From Mesonia ostreae (lineage in GTDB: Bacteria > Bacteroidota > Bacteroidia > Flavobacteriales > Flavobacteriaceae), in assembly GCF_031845265.1 (NCBI RefSeq), contig NZ_JAVRBG010000007.1, positions 124,001-188,000 of the forward strand: a stretch of DNA of 64,000 bases, read 5' to 3'. A model generated the notes under the pieces. That model did not search any database. It saw only the letters and a program-made list of their open reading frames with translations, and was not told where the DNA came from. A program made the translations under genes and the position numbers. Below, piece by piece: positions 43,281 to 52,624 of the stretch. How positions within the stretch are numbered: the first letter of the stretch is position 1; every line of letters starts with the position of its first letter.

Positions 43281-44627
43281 TTATTGTAAATATTTTCTTC
43301 TAAACTGAATAACTAAAGCGCTGCTGCGGATAAGCATCCACACAAAAAAGGCAATCCATATGGCGTACAATTTTAATCCGAAATAATCTCCCAATAACAG
43401 CGTGGGCGTAAATCCTAAAAAAGTTGCTACCAATAAGACATTTCTAAGGTATTTGGCTTCGCCTAAGCCTTTAAAAATCCCATCAAACATAAAGGCAATT
43501 GCATTAATGGGTTGCATGAGTAAAACAATCCAAAAAACGGAGGAGAACAGTACCAACACACTTTCTTCTTTGTTAAAGATAAGTCCGATTTCTTCGTAAA
43601 AGAAACCACAAATTCCCATTAAAATCAGCGCGATAAACACAGCATATTTAGAAATATCTTTACTTAAATTCCATAATCTGGTATAGTCTTTTGCTCCTAG
43701 TAAACGGCCGCCAATTGCATTGCCTGCATTCGCATAACCATCAATAAAAAAGGAAAAGAAAAGCCAAATATTCATGAGAATACTTTGCGCAGCGATGTAA
43801 TTTTTCCCGTAATCTGTTGCGTAGGCATTGGCTAAAAAGATGGCAAAATTAAGTGCCGCCGTTCTTACAAAAAGATTGGCTGCCATAAGTAAAAGCGGCT
43901 TCATTTGCGGATTAATCGTAAAGCTCAATTTTAAATGGTAAGGTGTTTTTTTAAAGAAATAATACAATGCCATGATGAGCATCGTCACTTGTGCGGCAAG
44001 ACTGGCGTAAGCAGCTCCAGCGAGATGCATAGGTTCTATAAATCCTTCTACGCCATACACCAGCAGAAAATCTAAACCTACATTCACCACCGCTCCCGCC
44101 AAACTACATTTCATCGCCCAAAGCGTGTTTTGTAGCCCGCGGAAAATTCCGAAAATAGCAAAAGTGACTAAGGTAAGCGGGTAACCTAAGGCGCGGATCG
44201 TATAGTAATCTTGGGTGTATTGAAGAATGAGTCCGTCTGCATTATAGGCGCTAAAAATGGCTTCCGCAAAGAAAGCCGTTAAGCCGTAGATGATAAAACT
44301 CAGCAATAAATTAAAAAGAATGGCTTGCGGAATCAAGGTTTTAACCGCATGGAGTCTGTTGGCACCTAAATGCTGAGAGATAATTGCTGAAATCGCGGTT
44401 TTAGTCTGTGCGACAATCCAAATAATCGCCGAAAGAAAAGAGCCTACAATTCCCGCTGCCGCCAAGGCTTCAATAGAATGATGTTTTACATTTCCAATAA
44501 CCGCGATATCGGTTAAAGAAATAAGAGGCTCGGCTATTCCTGCAATAATCGCAGGAATAGCAATTTTATTGATTTCTTTAAAAGATACTTTGGGAGTTGT
44601 GGCCAAACTAAATAAATTAAGCCACAA
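43281..44627 (-). CDS. MATE-family efflux transporter (DinF-like)
   Basis: This 448-residue inner membrane protein has about twelve membrane segments and MATE signatures: INKIAIPAIIAGIAEPLISL, DIAVIGNVKHHSIEALAAAG and the repeat-related VVNVGLDFLLVYG. It exports organic cations or drugs in exchange for H+ or Na+. The start is a TTG at 44627; other TTG codons slightly downstream are possible, and no ATG fits before the first helix. Confidence 0.9.
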   Translation of the reverse strand: MWLNLFSLATTPKVSFKEINKIAIPAIIAGIAEPLISLTDIAVIGNVKHHSIEALAAAGIVGSFLSAIIWIVAQTKTAISAIISQHLGANRLHAVKTLIPQAILFNLLLSFIIYGLTAFFAEAIFSAYNADGLILQYTQDYYTIRALGYPLTLVTFAIFGIFRGLQNTLWAMKCSLAGAVVNVGLDFLLVYGVEGFIEPMHLAGAAYASLAAQVTMLIMALYYFFKKTPYHLKLSFTINPQMKPLLLMAANLFVRTAALNFAIFLANAYATDYGKNYIAAQSILMNIWLFFSFFIDGYANAGNAIGGRLLGAKDYTRLWNLSKDISKYAVFIALILMGICGFFYEEIGLIFNKEESVLVLFSSVFWIVLLMQPINAIAFMFDGIFKGLGEAKYLRNVLLVATFLGFTPTLLLGDYFGLKLYAIWIAFFVWMLIRSSALVIQFRRKYLQ

Positions 44628-44678
44628 ATTTCGGAAACCAAAACCAATAACCTAAGCTTTTACACTATTAATCCCACC

Positions 44679-45584
44679 TTACTTGGCTTCTTCTTTAATC
44701 ACAAAAAAACCATCATTTCCTTGGGCTTGATATAGCGGCATAAAAATACGAGCGTCCCATTCGCTTCTTAGTTCATTTCCATTTTGAATGGCTAGCAAAT
44801 CTCCTTTTTGAATCTCTTGAAAGTTTTCAAAACCAGGTTCCATTTTAAAATCATCTTTGTCTTTAATTCCGTGGCGGTATTCGATATCAAACACCTTTTG
44901 GGCTGGCGCATTTTTTTGCGTAAAATTTTCCACGCAAGTGGGATAACTAGAAATTTGAGTTAGATCTAATCCGCAGGCTTCCTTTAAACAAAGCCAAATC
45001 ATACCTTCGTGGTTTTCTACAGAAGTTTTACTTTCGTGTTGGCCCGCTTCAAAAACAAAACCGGTGAGTCCCGTTCTGCTTAAATAATGATCAAAATCTC
45101 CTGTAATAATATCGCTAAAACCTCTTACAATATAAGTAGGAAAATGGCGTGACCAAGCATCGTTATCGTTTACTTCTTGTACAGAAAGGTATGGCGCACT
45201 ATCTGAGGATGTGGTGTGACAATCCATAAAATACCGCTTGTTAAAATCACTTTCGGGATAATCTTTTAGCACCTCTACAATTTCATACATTTCTCTTTCT
45301 TCGTGACTATTGACTTCCCCATTTTGCATATTCTCTTTGGTCCACGTGCGGTTAAGATCTTCATCTATATAGCGTTGATTTTGATTGAGAGCTTTTAAGT
45401 TACCAGAAACGCCTATAAACGTACCTTTAATTTCAGGTTTTGTTTTCTCTAGTTCTCTAAAAACTTTTTGTAGCGCTATAACTCCGCTTGGCTCATTTCC
45501 ATGAATCCCTGCGCTTACAAACAACAATGGCCCTTTTTTACCCGATGTATATTTTCCTATAATTCTAGAAACCTTCTCTTTCAT
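44679..45584 (-). CDS. Succinylglutamate desuccinylase/aspartoacylase-family metallohydrolase
   Basis: This 301-residue M14-like zinc amidohydrolase has ligands visible as SAGIHGNEPSGVIAL (HxxE) and MDCHTTSSDSAP (His). The substrate Arg is in RYIDEDLNRTW and the catalytic Glu in GFVFEAGQHES. It probably cleaves an N-acyl or aminoacyl group from an amino acid or peptide C-terminus. It is the last gene of a tight operon with an ATP-grasp ligase and a QEGLA metalloprotease, which points to making and trimming a peptide-like compound. Confidence 0.85.
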   Translation of the reverse strand: MKEKVSRIIGKYTSGKKGPLLFVSAGIHGNEPSGVIALQKVFRELEKTKPEIKGTFIGVSGNLKALNQNQRYIDEDLNRTWTKENMQNGEVNSHEEREMYEIVEVLKDYPESDFNKRYFMDCHTTSSDSAPYLSVQEVNDNDAWSRHFPTYIVRGFSDIITGDFDHYLSRTGLTGFVFEAGQHESKTSVENHEGMIWLCLKEACGLDLTQISSYPTCVENFTQKNAPAQKVFDIEYRHGIKDKDDFKMEPGFENFQEIQKGDLLAIQNGNELRSEWDARIFMPLYQAQGNDGFFVIKEEAK

Positions 45585-45596
45585 ATCTATTTATTT

Positions 45597-46643
45597 TTAA
45601 TCCATAGTGGCCAAAATTCGATTTGAAAAATGTTGACCATACATTTCTTTATAACTTAATTTTCTTTCAATAGCATCGATGATTTCGTCGCCAAAATCTG
45701 GATAATCTATTTCACTAAAATAATCTAAACCACCTGGGCTAAGTACATTGATCTCAATGAGTTTGTCTTTTACCACATCCAAGCCTACAAAAAATAATCC
45801 ATCCTGAATTAATTTGGGTGCGACTATTTCTATAATTTTCTCAAAATCTTTAGTGAGTTTTACCGCTTGTGCGGTAGCACCTTGATTAAAATTACTTCTA
45901 AATTCGCCTTCGCCCATTTTTCTTCTAATCATGGAATGTTTCCCATTGCGTTCGATAAGTCTTCCATTCATCAATAAAATTCTCACGTCTCCTTCACTCA
46001 CATCGGGTAAAAATTCTTGTCCAATTACGTAACCTTGATTGAGCAAAGTTTCTATAATTTGATTAAGATTCTTCTCATTTTCATCGATGAGGTAAACATC
46101 TCTTCCTCCAGATCCTTCTAGAGGCTTAAGCACCATTTTTTTATTTTGCTTTTCGTAGAATTCTAAGATATCTTCCTTTTTTCGGGTGATGATAGAATCT
46201 GGTTTTATGCTTGAGGGAAGCTCTTCAAAATAAAGTTTATCAATGTAAGCATGGGATAGCGCATAGGCATCATTGAGCACCAAAACACCCTCTTGCTGCA
46301 TCATTTTTCCAAAAGCGATTCCTGAGTGTTCTGCCCATTTGCGATCTACCTCTTCCGTAGGATTATTTCTAATAAAAAGTACATCTACATTTTTTGAGGA
46401 CATCTTTTTCTTTTTAAGCTTAGCCTTTTTGATGTCTTCAATAAATTTTTTCGCCGATTTTGTTTTTATCGATGTGGGAACCTGAAGCACGTAAATACTT
46501 AGCGGTTCATTATGGGTGAAATTAAAATCTCCCACATCCATCATTAAAACGGTGTGGCCGCGTTGATGCGCCTTGTGCATTAATACTACAGAACTGTTGT
46601 AGTTTTCTTCGTGCACGTCATTTAATACGAAACATATTTTCAT
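45597..46643 (-). CDS. ATP-grasp ligase, glutathione-synthetase-like
   Basis: This 348-residue protein resembles GshB: an N-terminal Rossmann-like part (KICFVLNDVHEEN), a hinge, then the ATP-grasp loop MVLKPLEGSGGRDVYLIDE and the metal-binding end FVGLDVVKDKLIEINVLSPGG. ATP-grasp enzymes form amide bonds through acyl phosphates. Genuine glutathione synthesis is uncertain because no gamma-glutamylcysteine ligase is nearby. It overlaps the QEGLA gene by 4 nt. Confidence 0.82.
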   Translation of the reverse strand: MKICFVLNDVHEENYNSSVVLMHKAHQRGHTVLMMDVGDFNFTHNEPLSIYVLQVPTSIKTKSAKKFIEDIKKAKLKKKKMSSKNVDVLFIRNNPTEEVDRKWAEHSGIAFGKMMQQEGVLVLNDAYALSHAYIDKLYFEELPSSIKPDSIITRKKEDILEFYEKQNKKMVLKPLEGSGGRDVYLIDENEKNLNQIIETLLNQGYVIGQEFLPDVSEGDVRILLMNGRLIERNGKHSMIRRKMGEGEFRSNFNQGATAQAVKLTKDFEKIIEIVAPKLIQDGLFFVGLDVVKDKLIEINVLSPGGLDYFSEIDYPDFGDEIIDAIERKLSYKEMYGQHFSNRILATMD

Positions 46644-48490
46644 GGGTTGATCATTTGTGAAATGGGTAAACCATCTCTGATTAGTTGTAGTCTTTTCTTG
46701 GCACTTTCACTCGTTAAATAACTAGGGCTTAATTTTGGCGGATGTAAAACTTGTCTTTCGGTAAGTTCTTTTACAACCTCCAAATGCTTTAAACTAAATT
46801 TCCCTGCCAGTAGCGGTTCGTAAGCTCCTCCTTCTTGCAAATAATTTCGTAAAAGCACTAAACCTTTTAAATAAATAATATCTTTTATAAATCCGCCTCC
46901 TTGCATAATTCTAGAGGTAATGTTGAATGCATTTTCTGCGGAAAAGCCTTTTTCACTTGTAAGTAGTCTAAAAATAGACTGAAAATCGCCTCCATTCATT
47001 AAAGCTTTTCCTGCAACAACTCTTCCTGCCAACGTACGTAAGCGGTTGGCGGTAAGTCCTCCAATTAAATACTCGGCCATTACAGCAAGACCTTCTTGTA
47101 GCGTGTCATAATCTGCCAAGCCTACACTTAATTGCTGCAAAGGTTGCTTTCCCCCATTGTAATAGGTAAGTACGTGCGTGCCTACCTCGTGTTGAATTAA
47201 AGCTTGCGCCTCTCTTGCGCTCATTTCATAATCGCTAGGAATGTACAATTCACCCTGAGAGACCATCATAATGTTAACGTCATCTCTTAAATGAACTTTA
47301 CTTGTAAACTGATCATCTTGACTTTTAAAATACTCAAATTCTTGATGCGCCAATTTCCGAAAATAACTAGCATCGCAATTGTGTTTGGTATGCGTTTTTT
47401 CGGTTTCTGAAATGTCTTGAAGAATTAACTCTGCTTGTTCACAAATTTCATTGTCAATTCCTTTATAAAGTCTTATGCTGCTGTAAAAGAAATTTTTGCT
47501 CCCTCTTTCGTTGAGCATGGTGATTTGTTGATCTAGCTCTTCCCTTTTTTCGTGGAAAATATAAGACATCGCAGGATCGTTAATGTCTTCAATTCTTAAA
47601 TCGTAAAGCTTTCGTTTTAAAATATCGGGGTCTATGGGAAGCAAACGATAATGGTAATCTAGTACTTTCTCATAGTTACTCTCAAAAAAAGTTTGTTTTA
47701 TGTTTTGAATATTTACTGGAGAGACCAACCAAAGAAATTGAAAAGATTTTTCAATTTCTGCCAGCTCTTTATCAATTTCGAATACTTTATGTTTTAGACT
47801 TTTGCGTCCTAAAGCATAATAACTTTTAATAGGATCTGTGGTTTGTACCCGTATAAAATCAAATACAGCTTTTTGAACGGCATTGACCAAGAAATCTCTA
47901 AATTTTCTAAAAAATAAAGGATACAAATGATATTCGTGATCCCTAAATATTGGCGGAATTTCTAGTCCAACCCATAAGCTTCCGGTGTCTTTAGCATCTT
48001 TAATTGAAATAAGAGGAAGATCTCCTTCCGCTTGACGGTTTTCTTCATTTTTTATTTCTGCTGAAAGCGTAATTTCTTCAGATAAAGTAGAAGATTTAAG
48101 AAGTTCTTTCTTTAAAAGTTCTAAGGTAGTAGAGATTTTTTTGGAAGGTCCTTTAATATAAAAGGTTCTACTTTCTATAGGACCCAAATACATCTCAAAA
48201 AACATATAAGAACCAAATTTACTAGACAGCTGGTGCGAAAGTGCTTTTAAGAGTCGTTGATAGCCTTCAAAATCTTCGTTTCCAATAACGAGATAAGCTC
48301 CGCCGCTATTGATCATTTTTTTGATCCCAGTGTCTTCGTTCTTTTGACGATAAATAACAAGATAGGGAAGGTTGTCTTCAATATGCATCCATCCATTTCC
48401 TGGTAATTCACAATTCACATTAGAAGAACCTTCAAGCTTTGTTAAAATCTTTTGTATGGATTCTTCTGAAAAACTCGAAATTTGAAGCAT
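46640..48490 (-). CDS. QEGLA-motif metalloprotease-like protein (DUF1704)
   Basis: This 616-residue protein belongs to the QEGLA (DUF1704) family, once labelled flavohemoglobin expression-modulating. Zinc-protease features are IQHEVGTHVLTYY (HExxxH-type) and DTLQEGLAVMAEYL, from which the family takes its name. Eukaryotic relatives are tyrosine carboxypeptidases that remove a terminal tyrosine from tubulin. The N-terminal 200 residues are a separate domain. No signal peptide is present. It is the first gene of the operon. Confidence 0.85.
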   Translation of the reverse strand: MLQISSFSEESIQKILTKLEGSSNVNCELPGNGWMHIEDNLPYLVIYRQKNEDTGIKKMINSGGAYLVIGNEDFEGYQRLLKALSHQLSSKFGSYMFFEMYLGPIESRTFYIKGPSKKISTTLELLKKELLKSSTLSEEITLSAEIKNEENRQAEGDLPLISIKDAKDTGSLWVGLEIPPIFRDHEYHLYPLFFRKFRDFLVNAVQKAVFDFIRVQTTDPIKSYYALGRKSLKHKVFEIDKELAEIEKSFQFLWLVSPVNIQNIKQTFFESNYEKVLDYHYRLLPIDPDILKRKLYDLRIEDINDPAMSYIFHEKREELDQQITMLNERGSKNFFYSSIRLYKGIDNEICEQAELILQDISETEKTHTKHNCDASYFRKLAHQEFEYFKSQDDQFTSKVHLRDDVNIMMVSQGELYIPSDYEMSAREAQALIQHEVGTHVLTYYNGGKQPLQQLSVGLADYDTLQEGLAVMAEYLIGGLTANRLRTLAGRVVAGKALMNGGDFQSIFRLLTSEKGFSAENAFNITSRIMQGGGFIKDIIYLKGLVLLRNYLQEGGAYEPLLAGKFSLKHLEVVKELTERQVLHPPKLSPSYLTSESAKKRLQLIRDGLPISQMINP

Positions 48491-48685
48491 TCGTAAGCGT
48501 ATTTTATTTCAATTAATTAGTTAGATAAAAAATAATTCACAGTGATAGGAATCATTTTCTTCTGTTAAATTAGAAATAAAACGGCGGTATATGACCAAGT
48601 AAAATCAACTTTGGCTTTAATTTAAGAGGAAGCCAAAGCTTCTTAAGCTTTTTTTTAGAATTGCTAACGAATATAGTTGCCCTAT

Positions 48686-49195
48686 TTATTCAAAAAGTGC
48701 TTTTAGTTCGGTAGCTTCTTTGGGATCCATTTTACCTGCCAAGACTAAACTGAGTTGTTTTCTGCGCAAAGCAGCTTCAAAGCGCTTTTTCTCGAATTCG
48801 GTTTCGGGTTCTAAGGGAGGAACGGCAATAGGAAAACCACCATCATCTACCGCCACAAAGGTGTATATTGCATCATTTGCTTTAGAGCGAATTCCGCTTT
48901 CGCGATCTTCAATCCATACATCTAAAATCACTTCCATAGAGGTCTTAAAAGCGCGAGAGATATTGGCTTCTACGGTAACTACACTTCCTAAAGGGATGGT
49001 TTTTTTAAAAGCCACATGATTTACAGAAGCAGTAACCACAATTCGTCTACTATGTCTTCTAGCAGCAATACTGGCCGCTCTATCCATTCTAGCAAGAAGA
49101 TCTCCTCCAAAAAGGTTGTTTAAGGGATTGGTTTCACTAGGTAAAACTAAATCGGTTACTATGGTTTTTGAATCTTTAGGGTGTTTTGCCTCCAT
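48686..49195 (-). CDS. Acyl-CoA thioesterase, YciA/BACH hotdog family
   Basis: This 169-residue cytoplasmic hotdog protein has the family segment NPLNNLFGGDLLARMDRAAS, with the conserved GG and catalytic Asp, then IAARRHSRRIVVTASVNHV. It hydrolyses acyl-CoA. It stands alone between the QEGLA gene and the SPOR protein on the minus strand. Confidence 0.88.
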   Translation of the reverse strand: MEAKHPKDSKTIVTDLVLPSETNPLNNLFGGDLLARMDRAASIAARRHSRRIVVTASVNHVAFKKTIPLGSVVTVEANISRAFKTSMEVILDVWIEDRESGIRSKANDAIYTFVAVDDGGFPIAVPPLEPETEFEKKRFEAALRRKQLSLVLAGKMDPKEATELKALFE

Positions 49196-49238
49196 CTAAT
49201 TTTTTTGCAAAGATAGGGTTCTGAATGTTAAGAAGAGA

Positions 49239-50195
49239 TTAAAGTTCTTTCACCAAAAGCCAAGCGCCAGAATTGTGCGTACGTTTTACTTCTCGAAGTT
49301 TGTTTAAGGCTTCTCGTCTGGTTTCAAAACTTCCATAAACCACTTGATGCAGGCCGTATTTGTTAGCGCCAATTTCTCGTGGAGAGAAACCTTCCTCTTT
49401 TAGCTGAATTACTTTTTTGAGCGCATTTTCTTTTTCTCTAAATGCTCCCGCTACAATGTGGTAATTTCCTACTTCTGTTTTTACTTTAAATACAATTTCG
49501 GGCAACGGGTTCTGAATTACGAAAGTAGCCTCTTGTATGTGTTGCTCTACTTGCTTATTTGCTTTTTGTTGCTCTACCAAGTTATGTTCTTCTACATTTT
49601 GGCCGTACCAATTGGCACCGATTAAACCAGCGACACCCAAGGCGATTATTCCTACTGCAGCGTATTTTACAAACGCGTATTTAGAGGTACTCCGCTGAAC
49701 AATAGCTTCTTGTAAAGAAATTTCTTTGATAGGAGTTTCTATACTTTCTTCTTGTATTATCGATTTCTCTACAAGTTTTTCCTTTACGGAATTGGCCGCG
49801 GTAGCTTGTAAACCAAAAGAATCTAATAAGAAATTTTCACGGTCATTTACAAGAAATAAGATTTTATCTTCTCTTTGATAAAAAGTACCAATTTCATTTA
49901 AAGTGATTTCTTTTTGTTTGGCTAGAGATTCTGAAAGCTGTTCTACAAATACATTGATTTTATCTACGGCTTTTTGATAACTAATGTCTTCCGCTTTAGC
50001 GATATAATTAGCTAAAATTCCGTCGTTTTCAATGAGTTGTCTGTTGAAAGAGATGCGCTTAGAAGGCGCTACAAATTGCTGATTTTCATGATCTAAATAT
50101 GCCGATTTCCTTTGAGTTAAAAAACCCCCAAATCCAGGTATCACCACACATTCGTAGCGGTATAATAAATCTTTTATGTAGTGCTCCATTCTCAT
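49239..50195 (-). CDS. HU-CCDC81 and SPOR domain protein
   Basis: The 318-residue product (ATG at 50195, MRMEHYIKD) begins with an HU-like CCDC81-type bacterial domain (YIKDLLYRYECVVIPGFGGF through about residue 130). After a linker comes one membrane helix (AFVKYAAVGIIALGVAGLIG), then a SPOR domain (YHIVAGAFREKENALKKVIQ, ending SGAWLLVKEL) that binds denuded glycan at the division septum. This Bacteroidota architecture suggests a link between DNA- or cytoskeleton-binding and the cell wall. A TTG at 50222 would add nine residues. Confidence 0.82.
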   Translation of the reverse strand: MRMEHYIKDLLYRYECVVIPGFGGFLTQRKSAYLDHENQQFVAPSKRISFNRQLIENDGILANYIAKAEDISYQKAVDKINVFVEQLSESLAKQKEITLNEIGTFYQREDKILFLVNDRENFLLDSFGLQATAANSVKEKLVEKSIIQEESIETPIKEISLQEAIVQRSTSKYAFVKYAAVGIIALGVAGLIGANWYGQNVEEHNLVEQQKANKQVEQHIQEATFVIQNPLPEIVFKVKTEVGNYHIVAGAFREKENALKKVIQLKEEGFSPREIGANKYGLHQVVYGSFETRREALNKLREVKRTHNSGAWLLVKEL

Positions 50196-50294
50196 TATAA
50201 CAAAAGTAAGTGTTTTTTTCAAGAAGAAAAATTAGATGTCAAAAGTTTATTAACAAATGTTTTTACGTAATTTTAGAGAGACACCTATAAGACT

Positions 50295-51392
50295 ATGAGT
50301 GAACAAGAATTGATTTATTTACTAGCGTTGCAGAAAGTACCGAACATCGGAGATATTTCTGCTAAAAAATTACTGCGGAAATTGGGTTCTGCCGAAGCAA
50401 TTTTTAAAACCCCCAAAAAGCAGCTTGAGCTTATTGAAGGTTTTGGTTCGCTAAAAATTAAAAGTTTACACGAAGCTTCTCTTTTGGAAGAGGCAGAAGA
50501 AGAGCTTCGGTTTATTAAAGAGGAAGCGGTTGAGGTTTCTTATTTTGAAGACAAAAATTATCCTAGCTATTTAAAACATTGTATTGATGCGCCTATTTTA
50601 TTATTTCAGAAGGGGAACATAGATTTAAAACACAAGAAGATCATTAGTATTGTTGGAACTCGAAAAGTAACCAATCACGGAATTGCTTTTTGTGAACAAC
50701 TCATTGAGGAATTGGCGCCATTAAATCCTGTGATTGTTTCGGGTTTTGCATACGGAGTCGATATTTGTGCTCATAAAGCAGCTATGGCCAATAACTTGCA
50801 AACCATAGCTTGTTTGGCACACGGCCTAGATCAAATCTATCCTAAAGTACATGCCAAATATGAAGCTGAGGTCATGAATCACGGCGGATTTATGACTGAT
50901 TTTTGGAGCGGTTCCCACTTTGATAGAAAAAATTTTTTAAAAAGAAACCGCATCATCGCCGGAATGAGTGAAGCGACGATTGTGATAGAAAGCGCCGAAA
51001 AAGGAGGTTCGCTCGTCACGGCAGATATTGCCAATTCTTACGACAGGGAAGTGTTTGCGGTTCCCGGTAGAGTTACCGATCAATTAAGTAGAGGTTGCAA
51101 TAACCTCATAAAAACTCAGCAAGCCCGACTTTTAAGCAGTGTCGCCGATTTGGTATATGTACTTAATTGGGATATTGAAAATAAAGAAAAGCAGCAAGCT
51201 CAACTTTTTGTAGATCTCTCCCCACAAGAAGAATTGGTGTTGGAGAATTTGCAAAAATCTGGTAAAGCAGAAATGGATGAAATTGCCATAAGCTGTAATA
51301 TGCCTACGTTTAAACTGAATCCTATTTTATTGAGTTTAGAACTTAAAGGAGTGGTAAGACCCTTGCCTGGAAAACAATTTGAGGTAATTTAG
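50295..51392 (+). CDS. dprA: DNA-processing protein DprA
   Basis: This 365-residue protein binds incoming single-stranded DNA and loads RecA during natural transformation. An N-terminal HhH region precedes the Rossmann-fold SMF core: SIVGTRKVTNHGIAFC, VSGFAYGVDICAHKAA, CLAHGLDQIYPKVHA and GSLVTADIANSYDREVFAVPG. A C-terminal winged-helix (DprA_WH) follows. It is divergent from the SPOR gene. It suggests competence for DNA uptake, though the uptake machinery is not in this window. Confidence 0.94.
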   Translation: MSEQELIYLLALQKVPNIGDISAKKLLRKLGSAEAIFKTPKKQLELIEGFGSLKIKSLHEASLLEEAEEELRFIKEEAVEVSYFEDKNYPSYLKHCIDAPILLFQKGNIDLKHKKIISIVGTRKVTNHGIAFCEQLIEELAPLNPVIVSGFAYGVDICAHKAAMANNLQTIACLAHGLDQIYPKVHAKYEAEVMNHGGFMTDFWSGSHFDRKNFLKRNRIIAGMSEATIVIESAEKGGSLVTADIANSYDREVFAVPGRVTDQLSRGCNNLIKTQQARLLSSVADLVYVLNWDIENKEKQQAQLFVDLSPQEELVLENLQKSGKAEMDEIAISCNMPTFKLNPILLSLELKGVVRPLPGKQFEVI

Positions 51393-51409
51393 AAGTTTTA
51401 TTTCGGAAT

Positions 51410-51428
51410 ATATATATATATATATATT
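51410..51428. repeat. TA dinucleotide repeat in a promoter region
   Basis: Nine to ten consecutive AT pairs (GGAATATATAT through ATATTGC) lie between dprA and the following lipoprotein gene, 26-44 nt before its ATG. Confidence 0.85.
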
Positions 51429-51453
51429 GCAGCTTTAACAGAAATAAAACATA

Positions 51454-51855
51454 ATGAAAAAATTAATTTACTGTTTAGTTGTACTTATAGCTCTAGGGGG
51501 ATGCTCTAATGATGATGATAACAATTCAGTTATTATGGCTCAAGAGGCAATTCTTGGGAAATGGAGTTTGCTTTCTAGAGAACCTGATGGAATAGAAGCT
51601 TGTGAATTTGCAACAAAAGTCACATTCTTTGAAAATAACCAGTATGATTACTATTTCTCTTACGGAGATGATTTTTCAGATTGCGAAGTTTTTGAAATTA
51701 ACGGTGTTTGGGAGTATATAGATCAAAATGAATTTAAACTTAATTTTAATGATCAAACTAGAGAGGTTGTAATAGAGTTTTACGATGATTATAAAAGATT
51801 TAAACTCTATTCATTAGATGACCCTGATACTATTGAAGTTTATGTGAAAGTTTAG
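51454..51855 (+). CDS. Lipocalin-like lipoprotein
   Basis: This 133-residue protein has a signal peptide and lipobox (ALGGC) followed by SNDDDNNS, the acidic surface-export tail of this phylum. The mature part begins EAILGKWSLLSREPDGIEAC and has FENNQYDYYF and NGVWEYIDQNEFKLNF, the alternating strands of the lipocalin-like family. Two mature cysteines could form a disulfide. Ligand unknown. The promoter contains the TA repeat. Confidence 0.75.
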   Translation: MKKLIYCLVVLIALGGCSNDDDNNSVIMAQEAILGKWSLLSREPDGIEACEFATKVTFFENNQYDYYFSYGDDFSDCEVFEINGVWEYIDQNEFKLNFNDQTREVVIEFYDDYKRFKLYSLDDPDTIEVYVKV

Positions 51856-51896
51856 ATTAAAGGGTAGTTTTAAATTTAAAAATTACCCTTTAATCT
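51854..51896 (+). terminator. Terminator after the lipocalin-like gene
   Basis: AGATTAAAGGGTA pairs with TACCCTTTAATCT, with an A/T-rich loop. It overlaps the stop codon region. Confidence 0.65.
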
Positions 51897-51978
51897 ATCT
51901 ATACTTGCTAAGTATTAGAGTTAGCTAATAGGTAGTATGTTGTAGAATATTATTATTAAAAACTTTAAAAAGCAATAA

Positions 51979-52524
51979 ATGAAATTTTATTTACTAATAT
52001 TCTTAAGCGTCATAACTGTATTTGGGATAAATGCACAAGAAGAGCAGCAAGAATTTACAGAGAATGTATTACGTATAAACTTTTTAAGTCCAGGAGTAGA
52101 ATACGAATATGCGGTATCAAATACCTCTACGCTTTCTGCAGGTTTAGGTGTAGCTTACGGAGGATCTTATCCAGATTTATCTGGAAATGGTTCTGGTTTT
52201 AGGTATTTGTTTACGCCCTTTTTAGATCTACAATACAAGTTTTTCTATAATTTTGAAAAACGCTTAGCCAAGAATAAAAAAACGGCTAACAATTCGGGTA
52301 ATTTTATTTCAGGAAGAATTTATACCAGAGGAGAAACTATAGAAGGTAATTTTGATAGAACTTCCAATTATGATTTTGCTGTGGGGCCTACTTGGGGAAT
52401 TCAGCGTTCTTACGGAAAGTTTCATTTGCTTTTTGATGTGGGTACCATTTACTATTTTGACACCAAGGGAAATGGGAATTGGTTTCCCATTATGATTCAG
52501 CTTAATTTAGGATTTAACTTGTAG
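51979..52524 (+). CDS. Small outer membrane beta-barrel protein
   Basis: This 181-residue protein has a signal peptide ending FGINAQ. The mature part has alternating amphipathic strands with aromatic girdles (VLRINFLSPGVEYEYAVS, STLSAGLGVAYGG, FHLLFDVGTIYYF) and ends FPIMIQLNLGFNL. This suits an eight-stranded OMP barrel. No ligand or partner is indicated. Confidence 0.7.
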   Translation: MKFYLLIFLSVITVFGINAQEEQQEFTENVLRINFLSPGVEYEYAVSNTSTLSAGLGVAYGGSYPDLSGNGSGFRYLFTPFLDLQYKFFYNFEKRLAKNKKTANNSGNFISGRIYTRGETIEGNFDRTSNYDFAVGPTWGIQRSYGKFHLLFDVGTIYYFDTKGNGNWFPIMIQLNLGFNL

Positions 52525-52543
52525 TTTTTATTTTGTAAAAATA

Positions 52544-52578
52544 AGAAAGCCGCTTCAATTTTACTGAAGCGGCTTTCT
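52544..52578. terminator. Bidirectional terminator between OMP gene and trpS
   Basis: The 14-bp perfect stem AGAAAGCCGCTTCA/TGAAGCGGCTTTCT has A- and T-rich flanks and can stop transcripts from both sides. Confidence 0.75.
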
Positions 52579-52624
52579 ATCTAATTTCTATCTTCTAAAA
52601 GCGAAGCGGTCTAACCTCTATTTA

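Noticed and set aside
46640..48490. Flavohemoglobin regulator
   Set aside because: The old family label is not supported here: no flavohemoglobin gene is near, and the visible motifs are those of a zinc metalloprotease.
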